From: Competibacteraceae bacterium UBA2792
Lineage (GTDB): Bacteria > Pseudomonadota > Gammaproteobacteria > Competibacterales > Competibacteraceae
DNA: 23,891 nucleotides
NCBI GenBank assembly: GCA_002352125.1
Contig: DEHU01000013.1
Span: 23,639 to 47,529 of the forward strand
Reading direction: 5' to 3'
Shown: in pieces, positions 9,421-15,576 of the stretch
Layout: each line of letters starts with the position of its first letter
Position numbering within the stretch: position 1 is the first letter of the stretch
Notes under the pieces: model-generated
What the model saw: only the letters and a program-made list of their open reading frames with translations
The model's database searches: none
What the model was told of the DNA's origin: nothing
Position numbers and translations under genes: made by a program

Positions 9421-9926
9421 CCGCAACCCTGGTGGTCAACTTTTCGGCGCAAGAGTCCGGAGCTGCGGGTAACGGGCTGGTGCTGGAGATCGACGACCGC
9501 GACGACGGGCTTAACGGCGGCAACACGTCGTTCCGGACCGGCGATGCCGCGTATTATCTGCTGTACGCGGCCGATTCGGTGACCGTGCAGCAGCACGAGG
9601 TCACAGCCGGCTCGAAGACAGGGGCAGGATCAGGATATCGTGAGGTCGACGAAGTCGTCCAGTTCGTCGACGGGAAAGAAGGGAGCTTGCGTTATCCGGC
9701 ATCATCGGCCGTGATTATGACGTGGATCGGCAGCTATCATCGCACCGACGGGCAGAATGGCCCGGTATCAAAACAAGTGATTGGCCAGCAAACCGTTCGG
9801 CTAGGGGCGCCAGTCGCCGGGTTGTTACGGTGTGTGTATCGGGCCGCTTATTCCGCCTATAAACTGGCGAATGTTCCGACCGACATCGAGCAAGCTTTGG
9901 TCTACGTGCAAGGGGAGCGGATCTGA
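9408..9926 (+). CDS. Phage tail-module protein, 172 aa
   Basis: The ATG at 9408 lies inside the last codons of the upstream gene (13-base overlap). The protein is soluble, with an N-terminal beta-like stretch (ARVTATLVVNFSAQ) and no recognised domain. Its last part is more helical. It is followed by a gene sharing one base with its stop (TGATG). It belongs to the tail operon by orientation, overlap and codon use. It could be a small tail-tip or baseplate accessory protein, but no function can be read from the sequence. Confidence 0.7.
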   Translation: MARVTATLVVNFSAQESGAAGNGLVLEIDDRDDGLNGGNTSFRTGDAAYYLLYAADSVTVQQHEVTAGSKTGAGSGYREVDEVVQFVDGKEGSLRYPASSAVIMTWIGSYHRTDGQNGPVSKQVIGQQTVRLGAPVAGLLRCVYRAAYSAYKLANVPTDIEQALVYVQGERI

Positions 9927-10246
9927 TGGTCGATATCGTAGTGCAGCGCGGCCAGGCCGATAGACCGGCACCGGACATCGTCGAGCCGTTGTTGGCGACC
10001 GTTCCGGCTGCGTTGGCGCGCGGCAAAAAGGAGATGGACGATGGCGAACAGGCCGACCGGCTGAGCGTGACGATTCCGCCTGCGGATGTCAGGCCGGGGC
10101 ACATCGTCACGATGATCGACCCGATAGCTGGGGAGTGGGTAGGGAAATCGACCGGGATTCGGCACGCGCTGACGACGCACGAAGACGGATCGGTCCAGAT
10201 CGAGACGATGCTCGACTTGGTGGTGCCGCGTGCATCCCGTACATGA
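9926..10246 (+). CDS. Small tail-module protein, 106 aa
   Basis: The ATG at 9926 shares one base with the preceding stop and is preceded by a good AGGGGAG Shine-Dalgarno sequence at about 9911-9917. The central part (DRLSVTIPPADVRPGHIVTMID, GEWVGKSTGI) is beta-rich and resembles the domain IV or hub-type segments of phage tail proteins that specify axis or offset binding, but this is only a stylistic resemblance. It lies between two overlapping small genes near the end of the structural operon. Function unknown. Confidence 0.68.
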   Translation: MVDIVVQRGQADRPAPDIVEPLLATVPAALARGKKEMDDGEQADRLSVTIPPADVRPGHIVTMIDPIAGEWVGKSTGIRHALTTHEDGSVQIETMLDLVVPRASRT

Positions 10247-10460
10247 GCTTCGACGCCTTCTGGTGCCGAATCCGCGGGCAGCGGGGAAGGTGGTCTCGAT
10301 TGCCGGCGACGCGATCACCGTTTCCACCGCGCGGGGGAGCGTGATTGCATCGCGGCCAGTCGGCGATGCGACGGCTTATCGTGTCGGCGACGAGGTGACG
10401 CTGGTCAACGGCCAGCTTGCTGGCAAGCGGATCGGAAAATCGGCCGTTTACGTTGTCTAA
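10230..10460 (+). CDS. Small protein with a KOW/SH3-like beta pattern, 76 aa
   Basis: The probable start is GTG at 10230, overlapping the previous gene by 17 bases; no better in-frame ATG exists. The core (GKVVSIAGDAITVSTARG, then YRVGDEVTLVNGQ) has the alternating hydrophobic pattern of a small beta-barrel such as an SH3, OB or KOW fold. This is the last gene of the structural operon. Its stop overlaps by four bases, tail to tail, with the stop of the minus-strand regulator (10457-10460), and I see no terminator hairpin between them. Function unknown. Confidence 0.6.
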   Translation: MHPVHELRRLLVPNPRAAGKVVSIAGDAITVSTARGSVIASRPVGDATAYRVGDEVTLVNGQLAGKRIGKSAVYVV

Positions 10461-10702
10461 GCGACATGCCGATTTTTCTCTGTGGATGCGGCATAGGACC
10501 CAACGCAGTACGGGTTTAGGTCGCCGTAGCGCAATCCGGTTAGATCGGCGACGGCGGCGATCCGTTTAACCGGCACGCATTCTATTTTTAGCCAGTATTG
10601 TACGGTTTGATACCGCACGCCGGCGGCATCCGCAATCGCCCGCAAGCCGTCGATTCTGGCCGACTGATATTCTGCGACAATCCACTGCTCTAGCTTGTAC
10701 AT
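10457..10702 (-). CDS. Cro/YdaS-like small HTH regulator
   Basis: 81 residues from ATG at 10702; a longer frame to 10756 would run through the promoter and an operator and is not favoured. Residues about 20-60 form a helix-turn-helix (LRAIADAAGVRYQTVQYWLK, then a recognition-helix follow-up ending LTGLRYGDLNP) like the YdaS/Cro family of phage regulators. It is the only minus-strand phage gene and diverges from the HTH gene at 10838. A promoter-like TTGATA/TACAAT pair on the minus strand sits at 10735-10709, with a 17-bp operator between the boxes. The predicted transcript would begin at or next to the start codon. It could be either the lytic (Cro) or lysogenic partner of the switch; the sequence alone does not settle this. 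Confidence 0.8.
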   Translation of the reverse strand: MYKLEQWIVAEYQSARIDGLRAIADAAGVRYQTVQYWLKIECVPVKRIAAVADLTGLRYGDLNPYCVGSYAASTEKNRHVA

Positions 10703-10708
10703 CGCTCT

Positions 10709-10735
10709 ATTGTACAGAAAAAAACTGTATATCAA
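10709..10735 (-). promoter_or_regulatory. Promoter of the minus-strand regulator
   Basis: On the minus strand TTGATA (10735-10730) is followed by TACAAT (10714-10709) with a 15-nt spacer, shorter than ideal; CAATAG (10712-10707) at 17 nt is an alternative -10. Operator O1 fills the spacer. The expected transcription start falls at about 10702, the A of the start codon. Confidence 0.5.
10713..10729. promoter_or_regulatory. Operator O1, 17-bp dyad
   Basis: TACAGAAAAAAACTGTA is a perfect 5-bp inverted repeat with a 7-bp A-rich centre. It matches O2 and O3 in length and arms, and lies in the promoter of the minus-strand regulator. A second motif, TTGTACA, recurs at about 10695, 10710 and 10819. 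Confidence 0.65.
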
Positions 10736-10755
10736 TAGTTTTGCTTTTGTTAGCA

Positions 10756-10783
10756 TTTACAGAAATATTCTGTTTGATATAAG
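10756..10783 (+). promoter_or_regulatory. Promoter of the plus-strand HTH gene
   Basis: TTTACA (10756-10761) and TATAAG (10778-10783) are separated by 16 nt. This predicts a start near 10790 and a leader of about 48 nt before the ATG at 10838. Operator O2 overlaps the -35 box and much of the spacer, so a bound regulator would block RNA polymerase. Confidence 0.65.
10758..10774. promoter_or_regulatory. Operator O2, 17-bp dyad
   Basis: TACAGAAATATTCTGTT is an imperfect palindrome sharing the TACAGAAA and TTCTGT arms with O1 and O3. It overlaps the promoter of the gene at 10838, pointing to repression or autoregulation. Confidence 0.65.
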
Positions 10784-10837
10784 CCGCTTTAAAAATCATA
10801 ATTACCTTAACATTCACTTGTACATGAGACGATACAA

Positions 10838-11194
10838 ATGTCCGACAAAAGGATTGCTCGTGGGGAATTGCTTAGAACAAAGCGAGAACAGTTAAACTTG
10901 ACACAGCAGCAAGTAGCGGACGCGGCACATGTGACGCAACAAACGTATGCTGCCATCGAGCTTGGACAAACCAAGCAGCCTAGAAAAGCAACATTAAAAG
11001 CGATAGGAAAAAAACTAATGATTCCAATCGAACAATTATTGTTGGATGACGAAGAAGCATCGGGGCTAAGCGAAGAAGCTATTTTGGTCGCGAAAACTTA
11101 CGATAGGCTGTCCCAAAATGGCAAGTTGCAAGTCATGCAGACCATGTTGCGGGCCAAAGGAGTCGAGGAGCGCGACCCAGTTAGCGAGCGGTAG
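10838..11194 (+). CDS. XRE-family HTH regulator (CI/Cro-like), 118 aa
   Basis: A canonical HTH_3/XRE domain covers residues about 8-67 (LLRTKREQLNLTQQQVADAA, then TQQTYAAIELGQ, then ATLKAIGKKLMIPIEQLL). An acidic and helical tail follows, without the LexA-type Ser/Lys peptidase domain, so it is not a RecA-cleavable repressor. It diverges from the minus-strand regulator and ends just before an intrinsic terminator. The gene and its surroundings are visibly more AT-rich than the tail operon, as is common for immunity regions. It probably binds the 17-bp operators. Which of the two regulators maintains lysogeny is not decidable here. Loss of self-cleavage fits with control by the antirepressor at 15577. 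Confidence 0.88.
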   Translation: MSDKRIARGELLRTKREQLNLTQQQVADAAHVTQQTYAAIELGQTKQPRKATLKAIGKKLMIPIEQLLLDDEEASGLSEEAILVAKTYDRLSQNGKLQVMQTMLRAKGVEERDPVSER

Positions 11195-11211
11195 TAAAAA
11201 TAATTTTTTGC

Positions 11212-11238
11212 CGGCGTCCGATGGGCGCCGTTTTTTTT
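11212..11238 (+). terminator. Intrinsic terminator after the HTH gene
   Basis: CGGCGTCC and GGGCGCCG form an 8-bp stem with one G-T type mismatch and a 3-nt loop, followed by eight T residues. It separates the regulator from the early operon promoter immediately downstream. Confidence 0.85.
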
Positions 11239-11239
11239 G

Positions 11240-11268
11240 TTGCTGTCTACAAAAAAATTTTGTAGGAT
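11240..11268 (+). promoter_or_regulatory. Early/replication operon promoter
   Basis: TTGCTG (11240-11245) and TAGGAT (11263-11268) are separated by 17 nt. Operator O3 occupies the spacer and touches the -10 box. The promoter lies directly after the regulator's terminator and points toward the early genes. Confidence 0.6.
11248..11264. promoter_or_regulatory. Operator O3, 17-bp dyad
   Basis: TACAAAAAAATTTTGTA is a perfect inverted repeat, extended to 19 bp by flanking C and G (11247-11265). It is the same length and shares the TACARAAA/TTYTGTA arms with O1 and O2. It sits between the -35 and -10 boxes of the early promoter. Confidence 0.65.
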
Positions 11269-11329
11269 ATTTGTGCCGTGCTTGTTGGCATCTGGTAGAC
11301 AGGCAGGCGATATCCTCTTTGGTGGTTTT

Positions 11330-11358
11330 CCCCTCCCTGCAAGGGGAGGGGATTTTTT
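11330..11358 (+). terminator. Strong intrinsic terminator or attenuator before the early genes
   Basis: A perfect 8-bp stem, CCCCTCCC with GGGAGGGG, has a 6-nt loop and is followed by ATTTTTT. It lies about 60-90 nt downstream of the early promoter and ahead of the first early gene, so full expression of the operon would need readthrough or antitermination. Confidence 0.85.
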
Positions 11359-11368
11359 CGGATACGTC

Positions 11369-11536
11369 ATGCGCCACAAGACCCCACTACAGCGATACGG
11401 CATCTTCCGCGCAGAACGCAACCTGCGAAACGGCAGAATCTTGCTGGACAGCGGGAAATTGGCGGCGATTTTCGGGAAAGAAGTCCTAAGCCAACTCAAA
11501 AAAAACGTTAAGAGCAAAGGAGATAAGAAATGTTAG
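11369..11536 (+). CDS. Small basic early phage protein, 55 aa
   Basis: The ATG at 11369 is taken as start because the frame upstream (to 11237) runs through an operator and a strong terminator. The peptide is basic, with many Arg and Lys (MRHKTPLQRYGIFRAERNLR, then LAAIFGKEVLSQLKK), and has no recognised domain. Its last codons overlap the next gene's start by seven bases (ATGTTAG), and the strong Shine-Dalgarno sequence of the next gene lies inside it. The Shine-Dalgarno sequence for this gene itself is weak. It could be a small nucleic-acid-binding early protein or a leader ORF. Confidence 0.45.
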   Translation: MRHKTPLQRYGIFRAERNLRNGRILLDSGKLAAIFGKEVLSQLKKNVKSKGDKKC

Positions 11537-12006
11537 TGAAAGAGGCGACAAAAAAAATATGCCCATCTGGATCAGGCGTGTACGCGACGACGGAGACGCG
11601 GAGAAATTTAGACTTGCCGAGCAACGCACACCAGTTTTGTGCTGGGGACCAGTGCATGGGATGGAGCTGGGATCCCGGCCACGAATCGGAAATTGACACA
11701 ATAACAGTGTGGTATATGGAAAACATTTATCCATTGCCGACTGTTCCCGATGCCGACGCGCCCCGAAACGATGAAGACCGAGAATTCATCGCAATGTTGC
11801 GATGCTGCCACCAGCAGATTCGAGAAAACATCGTGCGCACCTGGCAACCGAATCCACCAGATGGCGACGGATGGGAATTGAAGGAAAAAAGCTGGGAGGA
11901 AGGGACCGTCAGACCGAGAGCCGTGTTCTGGAGAAAAAAAACGGCTCGGCATGGCTCCTGCGGGTTCGTTAGAGTCTTGCGAGCATGGCAAGTAACGCAG
12001 GGATGA
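11530..12006 (+). CDS. Early phage protein with CMAW-like cysteine motif
   Basis: 158 residues; an excellent AAAGGAG (about 11516-11523) precedes the ATG at 11530. The N-terminal half has the layout KEATKKICP, about 20 residues, then FCAGDQCMGWSWD. This resembles a recurrent small phage protein with a WCP...C.GsdCMAWRWd pattern, known to me from prophages as an uncharacterised family. The spaced cysteines suggest metal binding. The C-terminal half is Trp-rich and basic (WRKKTARHG). It lies second in the early operon. Function unknown. Confidence 0.72.
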   Translation: MLVKEATKKICPSGSGVYATTETRRNLDLPSNAHQFCAGDQCMGWSWDPGHESEIDTITVWYMENIYPLPTVPDADAPRNDEDREFIAMLRCCHQQIRENIVRTWQPNPPDGDGWELKEKSWEEGTVRPRAVFWRKKTARHGSCGFVRVLRAWQVTQG

Positions 12007-12010
12007 TGCC

Positions 12011-12202
12011 ATGTATTGGCTGCTCTGGCTGTCCGTCAATTTCCCCCCCATTCAATGCATCATTCGAACACGGAAGGAGATTTTGGAAAAGTTCAGAAAT
12101 AACAATTTTTTTTGTGGCTATCGAGCATTCCTGACTAGAATGGCAAAACGCCATTTCGGACGGATATGGAGCAGATGGCGCGGGTACGGACAGATCGCAT
12201 GA
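12011..12202 (+). CDS. Small early phage protein, 63 aa
   Basis: This frame begins at ATG 12011, four bases after the previous stop, and its TGA at 12200-12202 is overlapped by an ATG (ATGA) of the next frame. The overlap pattern on both sides supports it being real. The peptide has an N-terminal hydrophobic run (MYWLLWLSVNFPPI) followed by a basic, aromatic tail, which could make it membrane-associated. No family is recognised. The base composition is more AT-rich than the primase gene. It may alternatively be a leader for translational coupling. Confidence 0.45.
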   Translation: MYWLLWLSVNFPPIQCIIRTRKEILEKFRNNNFFCGYRAFLTRMAKRHFGRIWSRWRGYGQIA

Positions 12203-12450
12203 CTGAGCACCCGTGGCATTATTGGACCGATGCTTGCAGATCGCATCGGTCATCGGAACCAGTCGCTAGCGTCGACATTTCGGCGCTACCTGGCGACCAA
12301 AAAAAGCGGCTTTGGAAGTGGCTGCAAGCCAACCGGCCAGAGCTTGCGGAGACGCTAAAAGATTCTGCCATCGGCCTGTTTCGAGCGACCTTCGACGCGG
12401 CAGTGCACCTACCTCGCGAACTGGTGAAGAAGGCACTACGCGATGGGTGA
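12199..12450 (+). CDS. Small early phage protein, 83 aa
   Basis: The start at 12199 is chosen because it forms an ATGA overlap with the preceding small gene; an ATG at 12166 in the same frame is possible. The product is Trp-, Lys- and Ala-rich and mostly helical (for example QKKRLWKWLQANRPELAETL), without a known domain. The 3' end overlaps the primase start by eight bases, implying coupled translation, so an accessory role in replication is a reasonable context guess. Confidence 0.6.
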   Translation: MTEHPWHYWTDACRSHRSSEPVASVDISALPGDQKKRLWKWLQANRPELAETLKDSAIGLFRATFDAAVHLPRELVKKALRDG

Positions 12451-15148
12451 CATCGACGACCTAAAGCGCCAAATCGACATCCACGATTTGGCCGAAAGGC
12501 TGGGACTTGAGCGTCCGGACCGAAACGGCAACTACCGCAGCCCGCACCATCCAGACAAGCATCCGTCGCTGCAAATCGGCGGAAAGAAATACCCAGAGGG
12601 CTGGTACGACCACAGCAGCGGCGAAGGCGGCGATTGCATCGATCTGGTCCGGTATGTGCTGGGGCTTGAGACGGCCGACGCGATCCGCTGGTTGCGAGAC
12701 CAGTATGGCATCGACAGCCAACCGCACCGGGCAACCCGGCCGGCGACGCTGGTCGAGCACATCGCGGCGCAAAGCACGAAAGACGTGGCTCCCGCATCCG
12801 AATACCTGATCGGACGCGGCATCGATCAAGACGTGATCGGCCGAGCGCTCAAACTGCAATCAGTTGGTTTCAACGCCTGGACATCTCCCACTAAACCAGC
12901 AGGGGCCATCGGCTACGGCGGGGCGGCCACCGCGTTTCTCGTGCGCAGTTTCAACCCTGGAAAACTGGTGGCGGTCGATCTGCGTTATCACGATCCCGCA
13001 CTCAACGGCGGGGTTAAATCCGGCTGCCAAGGTGAAAAGATCGGATACCCCTGGACAAGCGATATGCGGGCGCTGCAACGAGCGCATACGGTCGTCCTGC
13101 TGGAAAGCCCGGTGAATGCGTTATCGGCAGAATGCGGATTTTTGCGCGGCGGGCTGAATGGCTGGGCAGCAGTGGCGATTCGTGGGGTGACCAACGCCGA
13201 GCACATCGACCTGTTGCCATATCGCGGCAAGCGGGTCATGGTGTGCATGGACAAGGACGAGCCGGACGCTAAGGGCAGAAGGCCAGGGCAAGAGGCGGGC
13301 TGGACGCTGCACGCTAGGCTGACGGCGGCGAAAATCGCCGCCCATCTGATCGATCAATCAGAATGGGCGGTTAACGACCTGAACGACGTGTTGCAAGCGG
13401 ATGGCGCGGAGGCTGTGGCCAGGGCGCTGCAACGGTTGCAGCCGTGGGCTATCCCTGGGCTGCCTGGCCGGGCGGAAAAAGGACGCGCGAGGGTATATCT
13501 TCCGCCAGCCGATTTCGGCGTGTACTGGCAATTCCGCGCGCGCGAGGATTTTTCGAGCATCGTCGAATGCAAGGAAGAAAAAGACGACGAGGGCAACGTC
13601 AACGAGAAAATCCAGTTCAAGGATTTAGCTGGATTTCGCATCGCCGACATCGCGCGGATCGAAATCGCGTCGGCGGTATCGACGCTGACCGGAGAGGCCG
13701 ATCACCAGCCGAGCACGCTTTTCGCGGTTACTGCGCAAACTCCGTATCACGGAAACCGGCTGATACGGATCGTCACGCCTTACGAACGGATCAACAATAT
13801 CGATTGGTGGAAACGCATCGGGCCAGTCTGGAAACCGAGCGAATTCTTGCGGCTGGTCAATCTGTGGGGACGGGCGATCACGCTGAACCAGCGTGAGGCA
13901 GTGAACTTTGTCGGCCTGTGCTGGAAAAATGGCAAGCCGCACGTCAACGAGGGGCAGGATGCGTATTTCACGGACCCAGAAAAGCAATGCCCCTATCACA
14001 ATCTGTCGTTTCCATCCGGACCGGTGGACGATGCCAGGCGCGTTATCAGGGCTTACAGCGAGACGTTTTCCAATGCCGCCGCACTCTTGCTGCTTGCGTG
14101 GGCATTAGGCGGTCATCTGAAAGCGTTTCTGTCTTTTTGGCCGCACATGACCTTGCAAGCCCGCAAGGGTAGCGGGAAAAGCACGCTGACAGAGCGATTG
14201 TCGCGCACTATCGGCTGCACGATGTTCAGCGGCCAATCCCTACAAACCGATTTCCGGCTGATCACCTCTATCAGCCATACATCGCATCCGGTTGGCTGGG
14301 AAGAGCTTTCGGCTCGACGGCAAGAGACCATCGACCGGGCTGTGTCGATTTTGCAGGAAGGCTACAAACACACGGTGACGCGGCGCGGCGCTGAATTGAC
14401 CGAGTTTGTCGCCTGCGCTCCCGTGTTGCTGGCCGGCGAGGACGTTCCTGTGCGGTCATTACTCGGGAAAGTGGTCAGAGTGCAACTGCGGGACAAGGGG
14501 CCGATGCTGCCGTTCGATTTGCCTACGTTCCCGGTTCGGCAGTGGCTGGATTATTTGGCGACTCTACGACGGGACCAAGTATTAGAGCTGCATGAAAAGG
14601 CATCGGCACACTGCCAAAAGCATTGCAGGGCGACGACGGCAGACGATGGCGCGAAACGCATGGTTGATAACTATGCGGCCATTTTGGTCGCGTGGCGGCT
14701 GATGCAAGATTTTGCTGGGCTGCAAACCGGAGAAATAACGCTCGATTCGGCGATCTTGCAGGAAATGAACGAGCACATCGCCGAAACCAGTGCAGATAGA
14801 GAACCCTGGGTGTGGATCCTTGAGCTGATCTTCAACGAGATTGCGGCGGGCGTCTACCCATTCCCGTTCCGTTTCGATTCGATAGACGGGGAAGAGGTAT
14901 TCATGTTGCGCACGTCACATGTCATGCATCACATCGCGACGAAGCCAGGGCTGAGGACGATGTGGGACGGATTGCCGGTTAAATCCGATCGGATATTCAA
15001 AAAGCAGTTGCGATCTGCCGGCGTTATCGGCGCTGATCGCGTGAATCCGACTATCAGCGGGCGCCGTGTGGATCACATGGTCGCCCTGTCGATGGTGAAG
15101 CTGGCCGAATATGGCCTGCATCCTGAAGAACCGCACCAAAAATATTGA
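12443..15148 (+). CDS. Phage TOPRIM primase-helicase
   Basis: 901 residues. Residues about 1-90 have the layout of a CHC2-type primase domain (YRSPHHPDKHPSLQI, then WYDHSSGEGGDCIDLV), but the usual zinc-binding cysteines are replaced. A TOPRIM domain covers about 215-320, with the expected Glu in LLESPVNALS (E221) and an acidic DxD-like CMDKDEPD (D270, D272). A helicase-type ATPase follows, with Walker A ARKGSGKST (K579) and a later conserved basic stretch. Together these make a fused primase and replicative helicase for phage DNA synthesis. It overlaps the small gene before it and is followed, after about 9 nt, by a zinc-ribbon gene. The large size is normal for two-domain phage enzymes of this kind. 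Confidence 0.9.
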   Translation: MGDIDDLKRQIDIHDLAERLGLERPDRNGNYRSPHHPDKHPSLQIGGKKYPEGWYDHSSGEGGDCIDLVRYVLGLETADAIRWLRDQYGIDSQPHRATRPATLVEHIAAQSTKDVAPASEYLIGRGIDQDVIGRALKLQSVGFNAWTSPTKPAGAIGYGGAATAFLVRSFNPGKLVAVDLRYHDPALNGGVKSGCQGEKIGYPWTSDMRALQRAHTVVLLESPVNALSAECGFLRGGLNGWAAVAIRGVTNAEHIDLLPYRGKRVMVCMDKDEPDAKGRRPGQEAGWTLHARLTAAKIAAHLIDQSEWAVNDLNDVLQADGAEAVARALQRLQPWAIPGLPGRAEKGRARVYLPPADFGVYWQFRAREDFSSIVECKEEKDDEGNVNEKIQFKDLAGFRIADIARIEIASAVSTLTGEADHQPSTLFAVTAQTPYHGNRLIRIVTPYERINNIDWWKRIGPVWKPSEFLRLVNLWGRAITLNQREAVNFVGLCWKNGKPHVNEGQDAYFTDPEKQCPYHNLSFPSGPVDDARRVIRAYSETFSNAAALLLLAWALGGHLKAFLSFWPHMTLQARKGSGKSTLTERLSRTIGCTMFSGQSLQTDFRLITSISHTSHPVGWEELSARRQETIDRAVSILQEGYKHTVTRRGAELTEFVACAPVLLAGEDVPVRSLLGKVVRVQLRDKGPMLPFDLPTFPVRQWLDYLATLRRDQVLELHEKASAHCQKHCRATTADDGAKRMVDNYAAILVAWRLMQDFAGLQTGEITLDSAILQEMNEHIAETSADREPWVWILELIFNEIAAGVYPFPFRFDSIDGEEVFMLRTSHVMHHIATKPGLRTMWDGLPVKSDRIFKKQLRSAGVIGADRVNPTISGRRVDHMVALSMVKLAEYGLHPEEPHQKY

Positions 15149-15157
15149 GGTGGCGAC

Positions 15158-15358
15158 ATGTCAGCATCAATACCTGTTGGTATCTTCCAGCCGGTAGTAA
15201 GACGGCAAGAAACGGTTCCTGCCGTAAAGGTTTGCCCGCACTGCAAGCGCAAGGCGATGCGGCATGCGTTCCCGGTAGACGGGACAGAAGTAGCGACGTA
15301 TCACTGCCCAGAGCACGGGGATATTTCGCCGATCAATAGTGCAGTGTGGCGGGATTGA
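15158..15358 (+). CDS. Small zinc-ribbon protein, 66 aa
   Basis: ATG at 15158 has a GAGGTGG Shine-Dalgarno sequence at about 15147-15153. The sequence contains a CPHC pair and, about 24 residues later, CPEHG, a four-ligand zinc-ribbon layout (three Cys and one His). It follows the primase gene directly and ends at the promoter region of the antirepressor. It may be a small nucleic-acid-binding or protein-bridging factor; the specific role is unknown. Confidence 0.75.
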   Translation: MSASIPVGIFQPVVRRQETVPAVKVCPHCKRKAMRHAFPVDGTEVATYHCPEHGDISPINSAVWRD

Positions 15359-15384
15359 CGATTCGCTCGATGCGGGTGTAGGCT
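15355..15384 (+). promoter_or_regulatory. Candidate promoter for the C4-like RNA/antirepressor
   Basis: TTGACG (15355-15360) with a weak -10-like TAGGCT (15379-15384), spacing 18 nt. The -35 box is good and the -10 box is poor. It lies ahead of the structured leader, at the end of the zinc-ribbon gene. Confidence 0.35.
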
Positions 15385-15422
15385 GTTGCTCGGAGCGTCA
15401 GAAACTCCTCGTCAAGCGGATT

Positions 15423-15450
15423 CCGCACCCGAAAGACTTGCGGTTTTTTT
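15423..15450 (+). terminator. Weak intrinsic terminator upstream of the C4-like RNA
   Basis: CCGCA and TGCGG form a 5-bp stem around an 11-nt loop, followed by seven T residues. The short stem makes it weak, so it may be a partial terminator or attenuator controlling readthrough from the early operon. Confidence 0.45.
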
Positions 15451-15466
15451 GTGCCACCCGATCACT

Positions 15467-15533
15467 GGTCGGGAGGGGGCGTGAATATCCGAATAGCGCC
15501 CGCCGTCTTGACGCGGTTCTGAACCTCCCGACC
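15467..15533 (+). ncRNA. c4: C4-like antisense RNA upstream of the antirepressor
   Basis: A three-way junction is visible: a 10-bp closing stem (15467-15476 with 15524-15533, GGTCGGGAGG/CCTCCCGACC), a first hairpin (15477-15481 with 15497-15501) with a 15-nt loop, and a second hairpin (about 15503-15505 with 15514-15516) with loop TCTTGACG. That loop is perfectly complementary to CGTCAAGA at 15560-15567, next to the Shine-Dalgarno sequence of the antirepressor gene. The first loop is partly complementary to 15549-15560. This is the arrangement of the C4 antisense RNA of P1/P7-type phages, which represses the antirepressor by pairing with its leader. Family assignment is from memory. Confidence 0.8.
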
Positions 15534-15548
15534 GCCCTTTCGCCAAGG

Positions 15549-15570
15549 GTATTCAGATTCGTCAAGAGGA
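15549..15570 (+). promoter_or_regulatory. C4 target site and ribosome-binding site of the antirepressor
   Basis: TATTC (15550-15554) and ATTC (15557-15560) partly match the first C4 loop, and CGTCAAGA (15560-15567) perfectly matches the second. The Shine-Dalgarno AAGAGGA is at 15564-15570, and ATG is at 15577. Pairing would hide the ribosome-binding site. Confidence 0.7.
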
Positions 15571-15576
15571 ATTACC

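Noticed and set aside
10457..10756. Longer start for the minus-strand regulator (10756)
   Set aside because: Would place the operator and promoter inside the gene and adds a hydrophobic N-terminus not seen in such regulators.
1..11000. Holin and endolysin genes
   Set aside because: No protein here shows lysozyme, amidase or transglycosylase motifs; the lysis module is either outside the window or unrecognised.
11237..11368. N-terminal extension of the 55-aa protein
   Set aside because: Passes through the early promoter, operator O3 and a strong terminator, so it is not expected to be translated.
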